A stretch of DNA of 64,000 nt from Comamonas terrigena NBRC 13299 (GCF_006740045.1 NZ_AP019749.1:3615001-3679000); one strand, 5' to 3'; positions 9,361-20,428 are shown, counted from the first letter of the stretch. Numbers and translations are program-made. The notes: generated by a model not told the origin, from the sequence alone.

Positions 9361-9849
9361 ATGGCTGAACCCTCTTCCTCCAACCCCTCTTCTGCCCGCC
9401 CCGGCCGCCACTGGCTGTGGCGCGGCATGGCCGCCGCCGTGACGGCGCTGCTGGCCGCCTGCGGCTCCACCCCACCATCCACGCCTTCGGGCGCGGGGGC
9501 CTCCAGCCCTGCGGCGGTGCGCGAATACCGCCAGGACGCGGCCCGGCATATCTATGCCCGCAACCAGCACCGCATCTACCAGGGCAAGCTGCCCCCGATG
9601 CTGTATGCGATTGGCGTGCTGGAGGTCGAGCTGGACCGCAATGGCGGCGTGCGCCGCCTGCACTGGCTGCGTGCGCCCACCCATGCGCCCGAGGTGGTGG
9701 CCGAGATCGAGCGCACCGTGCGCGCTGCAGCCCCCTTCCCCAACCCCTCCGGCATGCGCGGCAAGCTCAGCTACACCGACACCTGGCTGTGGGACAAGTC
9801 CGGGCGCTTCCAGCTGGACACGCTCAGTGAAGGCCAGCGGGGAGAATAA
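9361..9849 (+). CDS. Lipoprotein with TonB-C-terminal-like domain
   Basis: 162 residues from the ATG at 9361. The N-terminus has a membrane segment ending in the lipobox LLAAC (Cys near residue 37), so it is likely a lipoprotein. The C-terminal half (MLYAIGVLEVELDRNGGVRRL ending at AAPFPNP; positions about 9598-9745) resembles the TonB/energy-transducer C-terminal fold. No TonB-dependent receptor or ExbBD lies nearby, so it may be a structural periplasmic protein and not an energiser. It diverges from xdhC and converges with hiuH. The 9221-9360 gap contains an inverted repeat GGTGCC-N8-GGCACC. Confidence 0.7.
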   Translation: MAEPSSSNPSSARPGRHWLWRGMAAAVTALLAACGSTPPSTPSGAGASSPAAVREYRQDAARHIYARNQHRIYQGKLPPMLYAIGVLEVELDRNGGVRRLHWLRAPTHAPEVVAEIERTVRAAAPFPNPSGMRGKLSYTDTWLWDKSGRFQLDTLSEGQRGE

Positions 9850-9933
9850 TTCCCCGAAGGTGGCATGCCCCCACCCCGGGTGCAGGCCCCCGCGCTGCGC
9901 AGCCGCCTCCACGGCGGCCCCGCAGGCTCCGGA

Positions 9934-10284
9934 TCAGGAGCCGCGGTAGGTGGAATAGCTCCAGGGGCTGACCAGCAGCGGTACGTGGTAGTGCTGGTCG
10001 GCATGGGCCACACCAAAGTCCAGGCTGACCTGGTTCAGGAAATTGGGCTCGGGCAGCTGCACGCCCCTGGCCTTGAAGTAGCCGGCCACATCGAACGTCA
10101 GGCGGTAGGTCCCGACCTGCAGGCTGGCGTTGTCGAACAGCGGCGCATCCGTGCGGCCATCGTGGTTCAGCGTCAGCGTCTTGAGCAAGGTGGCGCTGTC
10201 GCCCTGCGTGGCAAACAGCTTGACCTGCATGCCGGCAGCCGGGCCGCCATGCATGGTGTCCAGAACGTGGGTACTCAGGCCCAT
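9934..10284 (-). CDS. hiuH: 5-hydroxyisourate hydrolase (transthyretin-like)
   Basis: 116 residues, hydrolysing 5-hydroxyisourate (the PuuD product) to OHCU. Diagnostic features are the N-terminal STHVLD segment, a central D-G-R-T, HYHVPLLVSPWSYSTY and the terminal YRGS tetrapeptide that separates HIU hydrolases from transthyretins. The start has a good RBS (AAGGAG). It diverges from the GntR regulator gene; the shared region holds a TGTATACA operator-like site. OHCU made here is used by the UraD domain of the fusion protein at 12-13.9 kb. Confidence 0.96.
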   Translation of the reverse strand: MGLSTHVLDTMHGGPAAGMQVKLFATQGDSATLLKTLTLNHDGRTDAPLFDNASLQVGTYRLTFDVAGYFKARGVQLPEPNFLNQVSLDFGVAHADQHYHVPLLVSPWSYSTYRGS

Positions 10285-10338
10285 AGGGATAACTCCTTAA
10301 AAGCGGGTGGCAACGCGCCATCTCCTGTCCACCAAAAG

Positions 10339-10358
10339 TGTATACAATTTTTGCACCA
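10339..10358 (-). promoter_or_regulatory. TGTATACA operator and sigma-54-like element between hiuH and gntR
   Basis: Perfect 8-bp palindrome TGTATACA (10339-10346). On the minus strand the surrounding sequence is TGGTGCAAAAATTGTATACA, giving GG-N10-GT spacing, so the palindrome overlaps the would-be -12 element of a hiuH promoter about 50 nt before its ATG. It also lies 25 nt upstream of the GntR start codon, a suitable place for autorepression. It recurs near the NCS2 permease, the ABC operon and (one mismatch) puuD. Confidence 0.65.
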
Positions 10359-10370
10359 GATCGCATCGAG

Positions 10371-11057
10371 ATGAACCCCATGCAATCCTCTTCCACCAGC
10401 ACCATTGCCGACGCGCTGACCCGCGCCATCGTCGAACACAAGCTGCTGCCAGGCACCAAGCTGGCCGAGCAGAAGCTGGCCGACCACTTCGGCGTCTCGC
10501 GCACGCTGGTGCGCCAGGCTCTGTTCCAGCTGTCGCAAAACCGCCTGGTCACGCTGGAGCCGGCACGCGGCGCCTTTGTGGCCACCCCTTCGGTGGACGA
10601 AGCCAAGCAGGTCTTCGCCGTGCGCGCCATGCTGGAGAGCGAGATGACCCGCGCCTTTGTGCAGCAGGTCACGCCCGCCCAGATCCAGTCGCTGCGAGCC
10701 CATATCAGCGCCGAGAAAAAAGCCATGGACCGCAACGATGTGGGCCAGCGCACCGAGCTGCTGGGCGACTTTCACGTGGTCATGGCCGAGCTGATGGGCA
10801 ACCAGGTGCTGGCCCAGCTGCTGGGCGACTTGATCTCGCGCTGCGCGCTGATCACGCTGATGTACCAGAGCACCAGCGCCGCCGAACATTCGCACGAGGA
10901 GCATGCCGCCATCGTCGCCGCCCTGGCTGAAAAAGACGAAACCACGGCCGTGCGGCTGATGCAGGAACATCTTTTGCACGTGGAAGCCGGTCTGACCTTT
11001 GACCGCGAGCTGCCCACCAGCGACCTGTCGATGGCACTGTCCTCCGTTGCCCTCTGA
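10371..11057 (+). CDS. GntR/FCD-family regulator of purine catabolism
   Basis: 228 residues from the ATG at 10371; another ATG at 10380 is also possible, and the GTG at 10338 lies inside the operator-like site and is rejected. The N-terminal winged helix (LAEQKLADHFGVSRTLVRQ, about residues 36-54) is typical GntR. The C-terminal all-alpha FCD ligand domain has the metal-site histidines (DFHVVM, HEEH). Its position between hiuH and puuE, and the TGTATACA element in its own promoter and three other purine/N-acquisition promoters, make it the likely pathway-specific regulator. The ligand is probably a pathway intermediate such as urate or allantoin; this is inference. Confidence 0.88.
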   Translation: MNPMQSSSTSTIADALTRAIVEHKLLPGTKLAEQKLADHFGVSRTLVRQALFQLSQNRLVTLEPARGAFVATPSVDEAKQVFAVRAMLESEMTRAFVQQVTPAQIQSLRAHISAEKKAMDRNDVGQRTELLGDFHVVMAELMGNQVLAQLLGDLISRCALITLMYQSTSAAEHSHEEHAAIVAALAEKDETTAVRLMQEHLLHVEAGLTFDRELPTSDLSMALSSVAL

Positions 11058-11075
11058 TTGATCCAGGAACCTTCC

Positions 11076-12035
11076 ATGACTTACGACGCCACCACCCCCT
11101 ATCCTCGCGACCTGGTCGGCTACGGCAGCCACCTGCCCCAGCCCCAGTGGCCCGGCAAGGCGCGCGTGGCCGTGCAGTTCGTGCTGAACTACGAGGAAGG
11201 TGGCGAAAACCACGTGCTGCATGGCGACCCGGCCAGCGAGCAGTTTCTGTCCGAGATGTTCAACCCGGCCGCCTACCCGGCGCGCCACATGAGCATGGAT
11301 GGCATCTACGAATACGGCTCGCGCGCCGGTGTCTGGCGCATCCTGCGCGAATTTGAAAAACGCGGCCTGCCGCTGACCGTGTTCGGCGTGGCCACCGCAC
11401 TGCAAAAACACCGCGAACTGGCCCAGGCCTTTGCGGATCTGGGCCATGAAGTGGCCTGCCACGGCCTGAAGTGGATCCACTACCAGAACGTTCCCGACGA
11501 GGTCGAGCGCGCCCACATGGTGCAGTGCCTGGAGATTTTCGAGGAGCTCTACGGCCACGACGGCGACCACGGCCTGGGCTGGTACACCGGCCGCGACAGC
11601 CCCAACAGCCACCGCCTGGTGGCCGACGCCGGCCGCTTCAGCTACGACAGCGACTACTACGGCGACGACCTGCCATTCTGGATGACGGTCGAGAAGACCG
11701 ATGGTGCCAAGCACAACCAGCTGATCGTGCCCTATACGCTGGACGTGAACGATATGCGCTTTGCCCTGCCCCAGGGCTACTCACACGCCGATCCGTTCTT
11801 CCAGTACATGAAAGACAGCTTCGACACCCTGTACGCCGAGGGCGATCCGGCCGGCGAGAACGCACCCAAGATGATGAGCATCGGCATGCACTGCCGCCTG
11901 CTCGGCCGCCCCGGCCGCATCACGGCGCTGCAGCGCTTTCTGGACCATGTCCAGAGCCACAGCGACGTCTGGGTGTGCCGCCGCATCGACCTGGCCCGCC
12001 ACTGGGCGCAGCGCTTTCCCGCGCCCGCCCTGTAA
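11076..12035 (+). CDS. puuE: Allantoinase, PuuE type
   Basis: 319 residues, hydrolysing allantoin to allantoate. It is a member of the polysaccharide-deacetylase/NodB-fold PuuE family, cofactor-independent, unlike the cyclic-amidohydrolase AllB. Seen: the N-terminal YPRDLVGYG, KARVAVQFVLNYEEGGE, MDGIYEYGSRAG, the GHEVACHGLKW stretch, and the C-terminal GMHCRLLGRPGR typical of PuuE. It lies 18 nt after the GntR gene on the same strand and 72 nt before the UraD-AllC fusion, forming the gntR-puuE-uraD/allC-M20 run. Confidence 0.95.
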   Translation: MTYDATTPYPRDLVGYGSHLPQPQWPGKARVAVQFVLNYEEGGENHVLHGDPASEQFLSEMFNPAAYPARHMSMDGIYEYGSRAGVWRILREFEKRGLPLTVFGVATALQKHRELAQAFADLGHEVACHGLKWIHYQNVPDEVERAHMVQCLEIFEELYGHDGDHGLGWYTGRDSPNSHRLVADAGRFSYDSDYYGDDLPFWMTVEKTDGAKHNQLIVPYTLDVNDMRFALPQGYSHADPFFQYMKDSFDTLYAEGDPAGENAPKMMSIGMHCRLLGRPGRITALQRFLDHVQSHSDVWVCRRIDLARHWAQRFPAPAL

Positions 12036-12107
12036 GAGGATCGCAGCCGTCCTGCCGCCCGAACGCCCTGCCCGCGTCGGGCTGCGCACTTTTTTGAAAG
12101 AAGCACC

Positions 12108-13877
12108 ATGGCTCTGACACTGGAACAACTCAACACCGCTTCGGTTGCCGAAGCCGTCGCCCTGCTGGACGGGCTGTACGAGCATTCGCCCTGGATTGCC
12201 GAAGCCGCCCTGGCTCAGCGCCCCTTCACCTCGCTGGCCCAGCTCAAGCACGCCATGGTGCAGGTGCTGGCACAGGCCGGCGTGCAGCCCCAGCTGGACC
12301 TGATCCGCGCCCACCCGGAGCTGGCAGGCAAGGCCATGGTGGCCAAGTCGCTCACCGCCGAATCCACCAACGAGCAGAACAAGGCCGGCCTGACCGCCTG
12401 CACGCCCGAAGAGTTTGCACGCATCCAGCAGCTCAATGCCGACTACAACGCGCGTTTCGGCTTCCCCTTCATTCTGGCCGTGCGCGGCCCGCGCGGCCTG
12501 GGCCTGAGCAAGGCGGAGATCATCGACACCTTCGCGCGCCGCAGCCTCAATCTCCCCGACTACGAGCGGGCCGAGGCCATCCGCAACATCCACCGCATTG
12601 CCGAAATCCGCCTGAACGACAAGTTCGGCTATGAACCCACCGAAGGCAACGATGTCTGGGACTGGCAGGAAAAGCTGGCCCAGCACAGCGAGCCGGGCTA
12701 CGCCGAAAAAGGCCAGCTCACCGTCACCTACCTCACCGACGCCCACCGGGCCTGCGCCCAGCGCATCAGCCACTGGATGCGCGACTGCGGGTTCGACGAG
12801 GTCGAGATCGATGCCGTGGGCAATGTCGTCGGCCGCTACCAGCCGGCCACCCCCGAAGGCAAATACCTGCTCACCGGCAGCCATTACGACACCGTGCGCA
12901 ACGGCGGCAAGTACGACGGGCGCCTGGGCATCTTTGTGCCCATGGCCTGCGTGCGTGCACTGCACCGCGCCGGCAAGCGCCTGCCCTTCGGTATCGAGGT
13001 GGTGGGCTTTGCCGAGGAAGAAGGCCAGCGCTACAAGGCCACCTTCCTGGGCTCTGGCGCCCTGATCGGCGACTTCCAGCCCGCGTGGCTGGACCAGAAG
13101 GATGCCGACGGCATCACCATGCGCGAAGCCATGCAGCACGCAGGCCTGTGCATCGACGACATCCCCAAGCTCCGGCGCGATGCAGCCGACTACCTGGGCT
13201 TCATCGAGGTACACATCGAGCAAGGCCCGGTGCTCAACGAGCTGGACATTCCGCTGGGCGTGGTCACCTCCATCAACGGCGGCGTGCGCTATGCCTGCGA
13301 GATGTATGGCACGGCCAGCCATGCCGGCACCACGCCGATGGACCGCCGCCACGATGCGGCCCTGGGCGTGGCCGAGCTGGGCCTGTACATGGAGCAGCGT
13401 GCACTGCAGGACGGCGACAGCGTGGCCACCATCGGCATGCTGCAGGTGCCCAACGGCTCCATCAACGTGATCCCCGGCCGCTGCCAGTTCAGCCTGGACA
13501 TGCGCGCCCCCACCGACCCACAGCGCGACGCCATGGCCAAGGATGTGCTGGCCAAGCTGGAAGAGATTGCCCGGCGCCGCGGCCTGCAGTACAAGACCGA
13601 GCTGGCCATGCAGGCTGCCGCCGCTCCCAGCGCCCCCGAGTGGCAGGCCCGCTGGGAGCAGGCCGTGGCAGCGCTGGGCGTTCCGGTTTTCCGCATGCCC
13701 AGCGGCGCCGGCCATGACGCGATGAAGCTGCACGAGATCATGCCCCAGGCCATGCTGTTCACGCGCGGCCTGAACGGCGGCATCAGCCACAACCCGCGCG
13801 AATCCACCACCAGCGACGACATGCAACTGGCCGTCGATGCCTTCGGCCATGTGCTGCAGCAACTGGCCTCCGAATAA
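12108..13877 (+). CDS. Fusion of OHCU decarboxylase (UraD) and allantoate amidohydrolase (AllC)
   Basis: 589 residues with two catalytic domains. Residues 1 to about 172 are UraD: AHPELAGKAM with His69 matching the catalytic histidine, TAESTNEQNKAGL, and RFGFPFILAVRG. Residues about 185-589 are an M20-type allantoate amidohydrolase/N-carbamoylase: GSHYDTV (His259/Asp261), YDGRLG, GFAEEEGQRYK, IEVHIEQGPVL, and GISHNPRE near the end, all metal ligands present. The polypeptide thus makes allantoin from OHCU and later cleaves allantoate; PuuE, which performs the step between, is encoded just upstream. The single open frame shows no internal frameshift. Confidence 0.93.
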   Translation: MALTLEQLNTASVAEAVALLDGLYEHSPWIAEAALAQRPFTSLAQLKHAMVQVLAQAGVQPQLDLIRAHPELAGKAMVAKSLTAESTNEQNKAGLTACTPEEFARIQQLNADYNARFGFPFILAVRGPRGLGLSKAEIIDTFARRSLNLPDYERAEAIRNIHRIAEIRLNDKFGYEPTEGNDVWDWQEKLAQHSEPGYAEKGQLTVTYLTDAHRACAQRISHWMRDCGFDEVEIDAVGNVVGRYQPATPEGKYLLTGSHYDTVRNGGKYDGRLGIFVPMACVRALHRAGKRLPFGIEVVGFAEEEGQRYKATFLGSGALIGDFQPAWLDQKDADGITMREAMQHAGLCIDDIPKLRRDAADYLGFIEVHIEQGPVLNELDIPLGVVTSINGGVRYACEMYGTASHAGTTPMDRRHDAALGVAELGLYMEQRALQDGDSVATIGMLQVPNGSINVIPGRCQFSLDMRAPTDPQRDAMAKDVLAKLEEIARRRGLQYKTELAMQAAAAPSAPEWQARWEQAVAALGVPVFRMPSGAGHDAMKLHEIMPQAMLFTRGLNGGISHNPRESTTSDDMQLAVDAFGHVLQQLASE

Positions 13878-13902
13878 CGCCCACGACCACCGAGACAAGA
13901 CC

Positions 13903-15171
13903 ATGACCCAAGACCGCCAAGCCACCTACGCCGCCCTGGACGCCTGGATCGACCAGCATTTCGACGAGCAGGTGCAGTTTCTGCAGGCCCTGGTGCAGGT
14001 GCCCACCGATACGCCGCCTGGCAACAACGCGCCCCACGCCGAGCGCACGGCCGATCTGATCCAGGCCTTTGGCTTCACCGCCGAAAAACATGTGGTGCCG
14101 GCCCAGGAAGTGCAGGACTACGGCATGGAGTCCATCACCAACCTGATCGTGCGCCGTCCCTACGGCAGCGGCGGCAAGACCATTGCGCTGAATGCACACG
14201 GCGATGTGGTGCCGCCCGGCGAAGGCTGGAGCAAGGACCCCTACGGCGCCCAGATCGAAGACGGCAAGATGTACGGCCGTGCCACGGCCGTGAGCAAGAG
14301 CGACTTCTCCACCTTCACCTTTGCCGTGCGCGCGCTGGAAGCCGTGGCCAGGCCCGCCAAGGGCAATGTGGAGCTGCACTTCACCTACGACGAAGAGTTT
14401 GGCGGTGAACTGGGCCCGGGCTGGCTGCTGAAGAAGGGGCTGACCCAGCCCGATCTGATGGTGGCGGCCGGCTTCAGCTATGAGGTGGTGACCGCCCACA
14501 ACGGTTGCCTGCAGATGGAAGTGACTGTGCACGGCAAGATGGCCCACGCCGCCGTGCCCCACACCGGCGTGGACGCGCTGCAGGCCGCCGTGGCCATCAT
14601 GCAGGCGCTGTATGCCGAGAACACCAAGTACCAGCATGTGACGTCCCTGGTGCCGGGCATCAAGCACCCTTATCTGAACATCGGCCGCATCGAAGGCGGC
14701 ACCAACACCAATGTGATCCCCGGCAAGGTGGTGCTCAAGCTCGACCGCCGCATGATTCCGGAGGAAAACCCCGTCGAGGTGGAAGCCAGCATCCGCGCCG
14801 TGATCGCACAGGCGGTGGAAGGCTTCAACAGCCAGCGCGGCTACGCCGGTGAAGACGCCGTGCGCGTGGACATCAAGCGCCTGCTGCTGGCCCGCGCCAT
14901 GACGCCGCTGGCGGGCAACCAGCCACTGGTGGATGCCATCCAGACCCATGGACAGGCGGTGTTCGGCGAGAAGCCCCCGGCCGTGGGCACGCCGCTGTAC
15001 ACCGACGTGCGCCTGTATGTGGAGCGCGGCATTCCCGGCGTGATCTACGGCGCCGGCCCCCGCACGGTGCTGGAAAGCCACGCCAAGCGTTCCGACGAAC
15101 GCCTGGTGCTGGAAGACCTGCGCCGCGCCACCAAGGTGATTGCCCGCAGCCTGGTGGATCTGCTGGCCTGA
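13903..15171 (+). CDS. M20 family metallohydrolase (possible ureidoglycolate/ureido-acid hydrolase)
   Basis: 422 residues from MTQDRQATYAAL; the upstream in-frame extension overlaps the previous gene and is discounted. M20 zinc-site motifs: LNAHGDVVPPG, YDEEFGGELGPG, and ESHAKRSDE near the C-terminus; the lid domain has HGKMAHAAVPHTGVDA. The family covers ArgE/DapE-type deacylases and ureide-cleaving enzymes. Its place 25 nt after the AllC fusion and before the purine permease suggests a late step of ureide degradation, but the substrate cannot be read from the sequence. A strong terminator follows. Confidence 0.85.
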   Translation: MTQDRQATYAALDAWIDQHFDEQVQFLQALVQVPTDTPPGNNAPHAERTADLIQAFGFTAEKHVVPAQEVQDYGMESITNLIVRRPYGSGGKTIALNAHGDVVPPGEGWSKDPYGAQIEDGKMYGRATAVSKSDFSTFTFAVRALEAVARPAKGNVELHFTYDEEFGGELGPGWLLKKGLTQPDLMVAAGFSYEVVTAHNGCLQMEVTVHGKMAHAAVPHTGVDALQAAVAIMQALYAENTKYQHVTSLVPGIKHPYLNIGRIEGGTNTNVIPGKVVLKLDRRMIPEENPVEVEASIRAVIAQAVEGFNSQRGYAGEDAVRVDIKRLLLARAMTPLAGNQPLVDAIQTHGQAVFGEKPPAVGTPLYTDVRLYVERGIPGVIYGAGPRTVLESHAKRSDERLVLEDLRRATKVIARSLVDLLA

Positions 15172-15194
15172 GCGGCTCCCTACCCCTTCCACAG

Positions 15195-15219
15195 AACCCG
15201 GCCTTGGCCGGGTTTTTTT
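15195..15219 (+). terminator. Rho-independent terminator after the M20 gene
   Basis: AACCCGGCC, 2-nt loop, GGCCGGGTT followed by a T tract, 24 nt after the stop codon. Confidence 0.9.
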
Positions 15220-15267
15220 GTGGCCCGGCCGGACCTGTCCGGCTCCGGCCTGGCGGTGCATTTCACA

Positions 15268-15339
15268 GTGCAAAAAATGCTTTTGCACCACAAAAATGCA
15301 TTGCACCGTTTTTGCCGCAACACGCACCAATCAAGGGCA
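15268..15339. promoter_or_regulatory. NtrC-like upstream sites of the purine permease
   Basis: The inverted repeat GTGCAAAA-N5-TTTTGCAC (15268-15288) overlaps the 17-mer TGCACCACAAAAATGCA (15284-15300), close to the NtrC consensus TGCAC-N7-GTGCA. A second GCACCA site, CGCACCAATCAAGGGCA, follows at 15323-15339. Nearly the same 17-mer occurs twice upstream of ureA. They lie 50-105 nt upstream of the -24 element, as for enhancer sites. Confidence 0.5.
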
Positions 15340-15387
15340 AATCCCTAGCCAAACCGCCCCAAACCCGGACAAACACGGGGCAGAAAC

Positions 15388-15409
15388 TGGCACGCACTTT
15401 GTATACACT
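15388..15409 (+). promoter_or_regulatory. Permease promoter: sigma-54-like element with embedded TGTATACA operator
   Basis: TGGCACGCACTTTGTA (15388-15403) matches the -24/-12 consensus TGGCACG-N4-TTGC except for GT in place of GC. Its -12 half is also the start of the palindrome TGTATACA (15400-15407), so a bound repressor would cover the -12 region. The permease ATG is about 90 nt downstream. A sigma-70 -10 reading (TATACA) is an alternative. Confidence 0.55.
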
Positions 15410-15494
15410 TTTTGTATGGATCGCTGTGCGCAATCAACCGTGCACACGGCCCACGCTCCGTACAGATAGACCACAAGGATTCAAGGAAGACCCC

Positions 15495-16982
15495 ATGTCC
15501 ACGACAGTCCACCCTGTTGACGAAAAACTGCCCTGGGGGCGCGCCAGTGCCCTCGGCCTGCAGCATGTGCTGGTGATGTATGCCGGCGCTGTGGCCGTGC
15601 CGCTGATCATCGGCCGCGCACTCAATCTGCCGCCGGAGCAGGTGGCCCACCTGATTTCCGCCGACCTGTTCGTCTGCGGCATCGTCACCCTGATCCAGGC
15701 CATGGGCGCCACGCAGTGGTTCGGCATCAAGCTGCCGGTGATGATGGGCGTGACCTTTGCCGCGGTGGGTCCAATGATCTCCATGGCCCAGTCCACCGGA
15801 GGCCATGCCGGTGCGGGACTGATCTTCGGCTCGGTCATCGGGGCGGGGGTGATTTCCATCCTGATCGCCCCGGTCATCAGCCGCATGCTGCGCTTTTTCC
15901 CGCCGGTGGTGACCGGCACCATCATTGCCGTGATCGGCATCAGCCTGATGCGCGTGGGCATCAACTGGATCTTCGGCAACCCCGTGGGCCCCACCGCCCC
16001 CAGCGTGCCCAACCCCGAGCACCTGAAGTGGCTGTCCGAAGCCCAGGCCATGGCCGGCGCACCCGGCACCTCGCTGCCGCCCGTGCCCAAGGGCTTTGCC
16101 GTGGTGCCCACCATCCCCAACCCCAAGTACGGCGACCTGACCGGCGTGGGTATTTCCGGCATCGTGCTGCTGACCATCCTGCTGATCGCCCGCTTCGGCA
16201 AAGGCTTTCTGGCCAATATCTCGGTGCTGATGGGCATTTTGGTGGGCGGCGTCATCACTGCCGCCATGGGCCTGATGGACTTCCACAAGGTCGGCGAAGC
16301 CAAGTGGTTCGATGTGATCCTGCCGTTCGAGATCGCCACGCCCATCTTCGACCCGGTGCTGATCCTGACCATGTCGCTGGTGATGGTGGTGGTGATGATC
16401 GAGTCGACCGGCATGTTCCTGGCCCTGGGCGACATGACGGACAAAAAGATCTCGCAGGACGAGCTGACCCGCGGTCTGCGCACCGACGGCCTGGGCACGC
16501 TGATTGGCGGCATCTTCAACACCTTCCCCTACACCAGCTTCTCCCAGAACGTGGGGCTGGTGGCGGTGACCGGCGTCAAGAGCCGCTGGGTGTGCGTGGC
16601 CGGCGGCGTCATCCTGGTGGTGCTGGGGGTGCTGCCCAAGATGGCGGCCCTGATCGAATCCCTGCCCACCGTGGTGCTGGGAGGCGCGGGCCTGGTGATG
16701 TTCGGCATGGTGGCCGCCACCGGCATCCGCATCCTCTCGAACGTGGATTTCCAGGGCAACCGCAACAACGCCATGATCGTGGCGGTGTCCATCGGCGTGG
16801 GCATGATTCCCCTGGTGGCCCCGAATTTCCGCCAATGGATGCCGCACGCCATCCATCCACTGATCGAATCCGGTATCCTCCTCGCCTCGCTCTGCGCGGT
16901 GCTGCTGAACGTTTTCTTCAACGGCACCAAGGGTGATACCGAAGCCGCCGTCCGGGCCGCACGCCAGGCCGATGCCCACTAA
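15495..16982 (+). CDS. NCS2/NAT family xanthine-uric acid permease
   Basis: 495 residues with about 14 hydrophobic segments in the inner membrane; a proton-linked nucleobase symporter of the uracil-xanthine permease family. Family features: the N-terminal LGLQHVLVMYAGAVAVPLI stretch, ESTGMFLALGDM, and the signature QNVGLVAVTG of nucleobase-ascorbate transporters. The purine pathway context points to xanthine and/or urate. The start is the ATG preceded by AAGGAAGA. The upstream region has the richest array of regulatory sites in the window, consistent with inducible purine uptake under nitrogen limitation. Confidence 0.92.
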   Translation: MSTTVHPVDEKLPWGRASALGLQHVLVMYAGAVAVPLIIGRALNLPPEQVAHLISADLFVCGIVTLIQAMGATQWFGIKLPVMMGVTFAAVGPMISMAQSTGGHAGAGLIFGSVIGAGVISILIAPVISRMLRFFPPVVTGTIIAVIGISLMRVGINWIFGNPVGPTAPSVPNPEHLKWLSEAQAMAGAPGTSLPPVPKGFAVVPTIPNPKYGDLTGVGISGIVLLTILLIARFGKGFLANISVLMGILVGGVITAAMGLMDFHKVGEAKWFDVILPFEIATPIFDPVLILTMSLVMVVVMIESTGMFLALGDMTDKKISQDELTRGLRTDGLGTLIGGIFNTFPYTSFSQNVGLVAVTGVKSRWVCVAGGVILVVLGVLPKMAALIESLPTVVLGGAGLVMFGMVAATGIRILSNVDFQGNRNNAMIVAVSIGVGMIPLVAPNFRQWMPHAIHPLIESGILLASLCAVLLNVFFNGTKGDTEAAVRAARQADAH

Positions 16983-17030
16983 GGCATCCCGCCTGCCTGC
17001 AGCCTCTGTCCCGGCTACCGCCGGGCTAGC

Positions 17031-17062
17031 GCCCCCTGGCCGAATCGTTCCCAGGGGGCTTT
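17031..17062 (+). terminator. Possible terminator after the NCS2 permease
   Basis: GCCCCCTGG (17031-17039) pairs with CCAGGGGGC (17051-17059); only three T residues follow, so strength is uncertain. Confidence 0.55.
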
Positions 17063-17188
17063 GGCATTCTGAAAGCGCTCTGCACCCGATATCCCTTGCC
17101 TGATCACGGGGTTCGACTTCCCTCCACGGGAGGCGGCCATCAGGTAAGCTTCCAGACAGCTCCGAGCTTTTTCGTTGAGATTTTTTCT

Positions 17189-19486
<2,298 letters not shown>

Positions 19487-19537
19487 GGACCTAAGCCCCA
19501 GCCAGCGCATCTGTGCAGTCCCTGGAGGACAGCCACC

Positions 19538-19568
19538 AAGCCCCCTGCCACCGGCCGGGGGCTTTTTT
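19538..19568 (+). terminator. Rho-independent terminator after maeB
   Basis: AAGCCCCC (19538-19545) pairs with GGGGGCTT (19557-19564) and continues into a T tract, about 50 nt after the maeB stop. Confidence 0.88.
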
Positions 19569-19618
19569 CATGGGCCGCAGCAGCCGTGCCGTCGGCAGAC
19601 CGGCGGCAGGCCCCCGCC

Positions 19619-20272
19619 TCACATTTCGTCGATGGCGGTGCTGGCGGCCCCATCCCGCGCCTGTGCCAGCCCTTCATGGGCTTCGATGGCAAAGCGGTCG
19701 CGGCAGTTGACGTAGAAGCTGGCACCGAAGCGGCCCACCGGGAAGAACTCCTGCAGGCGCACCCGCCATTTCTCGGTGTCCACCAGACCGTCGCGCACTG
19801 CCAGCCACTGCACGCGGCCGATGAAGACATAGCGGCTCTCCGTCTCCAGCGTCTCGTGCAGCACGCACTCGAAGGCCACCGGGGCCTCGGCAATGCGCGG
19901 CGGCTTCACGCTCTGCGATGCCGTGGCGGTCAGCCCGGTGTGCACCAGTTCGCTGTGGTGCGGCGGCAGGCGGTCGCCGCAGCGGTGCATGGCGGCGGCC
20001 ATGGCTTCGTCGGTGATGTGCACCACGAACTCCTGGTCGCGCAGGATGTTGGTGGCGGTGTCCTTCTGCGCCGCATCCTGCAGCTTGTTCACGCTCAGCA
20101 TCACCACGGGCGGGTCCTCGCCCATCATGTTGAACATGCTGAAGGGGGCGGCGTTCACGGTGCCATCGGCACCCAGCGTGGTCACCAGCGCAATCGGGCG
20201 CGGCACGATCAGGCTGGCCATCAGCTTGTAGCGGGCATAGGTGTCCAGCTGCGCAAAATCAATTTCGGTCAT
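19619..20272 (-). CDS. Flavin reductase-like FMN-binding split-barrel protein
   Basis: 217 residues. The FMN-binding split barrel shows the family sequence ASLIVPRPIALVTTLGADG, NAAPFSMFNMMGEDPP and a conserved G-R-V-Q-W strand. Such proteins supply reduced flavin to two-component monooxygenases or are stand-alone flavoproteins; no partner oxygenase is adjacent. It converges with maeB and diverges from the NMT1-type ABC operon, sharing the 329-nt region that holds the NtrC-like, operator and sigma-54-like sites, so it could be co-regulated. Confidence 0.82.
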   Translation of the reverse strand: MTEIDFAQLDTYARYKLMASLIVPRPIALVTTLGADGTVNAAPFSMFNMMGEDPPVVMLSVNKLQDAAQKDTATNILRDQEFVVHITDEAMAAAMHRCGDRLPPHHSELVHTGLTATASQSVKPPRIAEAPVAFECVLHETLETESRYVFIGRVQWLAVRDGLVDTEKWRVRLQEFFPVGRFGASFYVNCRDRFAIEAHEGLAQARDGAASTAIDEM

Positions 20273-20428
20273 TGGAGTTTCTCTGTGCCGTCACCGGCAT
20301 CGACAGGGGGAGTAGCAGGCTGCGCTGCATGCGGCGCATGTACGGCCTGTTTTCTTGCAAATGCCATGCCCAGCGCTGGTGCAGGGCCGCGACAGGCCGC
20401 CAGGCCAGGAATACCGTCTGTCGCCCGT

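Noticed and set aside
11781..13925. 714-codon minus-strand frame across the UraD-AllC fusion
   Set aside because: Antisense shadow with Gly/His-rich composition and no recognisable motif; the plus strand encodes two well-conserved domains.
19619..20272. Flavin reductase as partner of an FAD-dependent urate hydroxylase
   Set aside because: No HpxO-type hydroxylase is in the window and urate oxidation is explained by PuuD.
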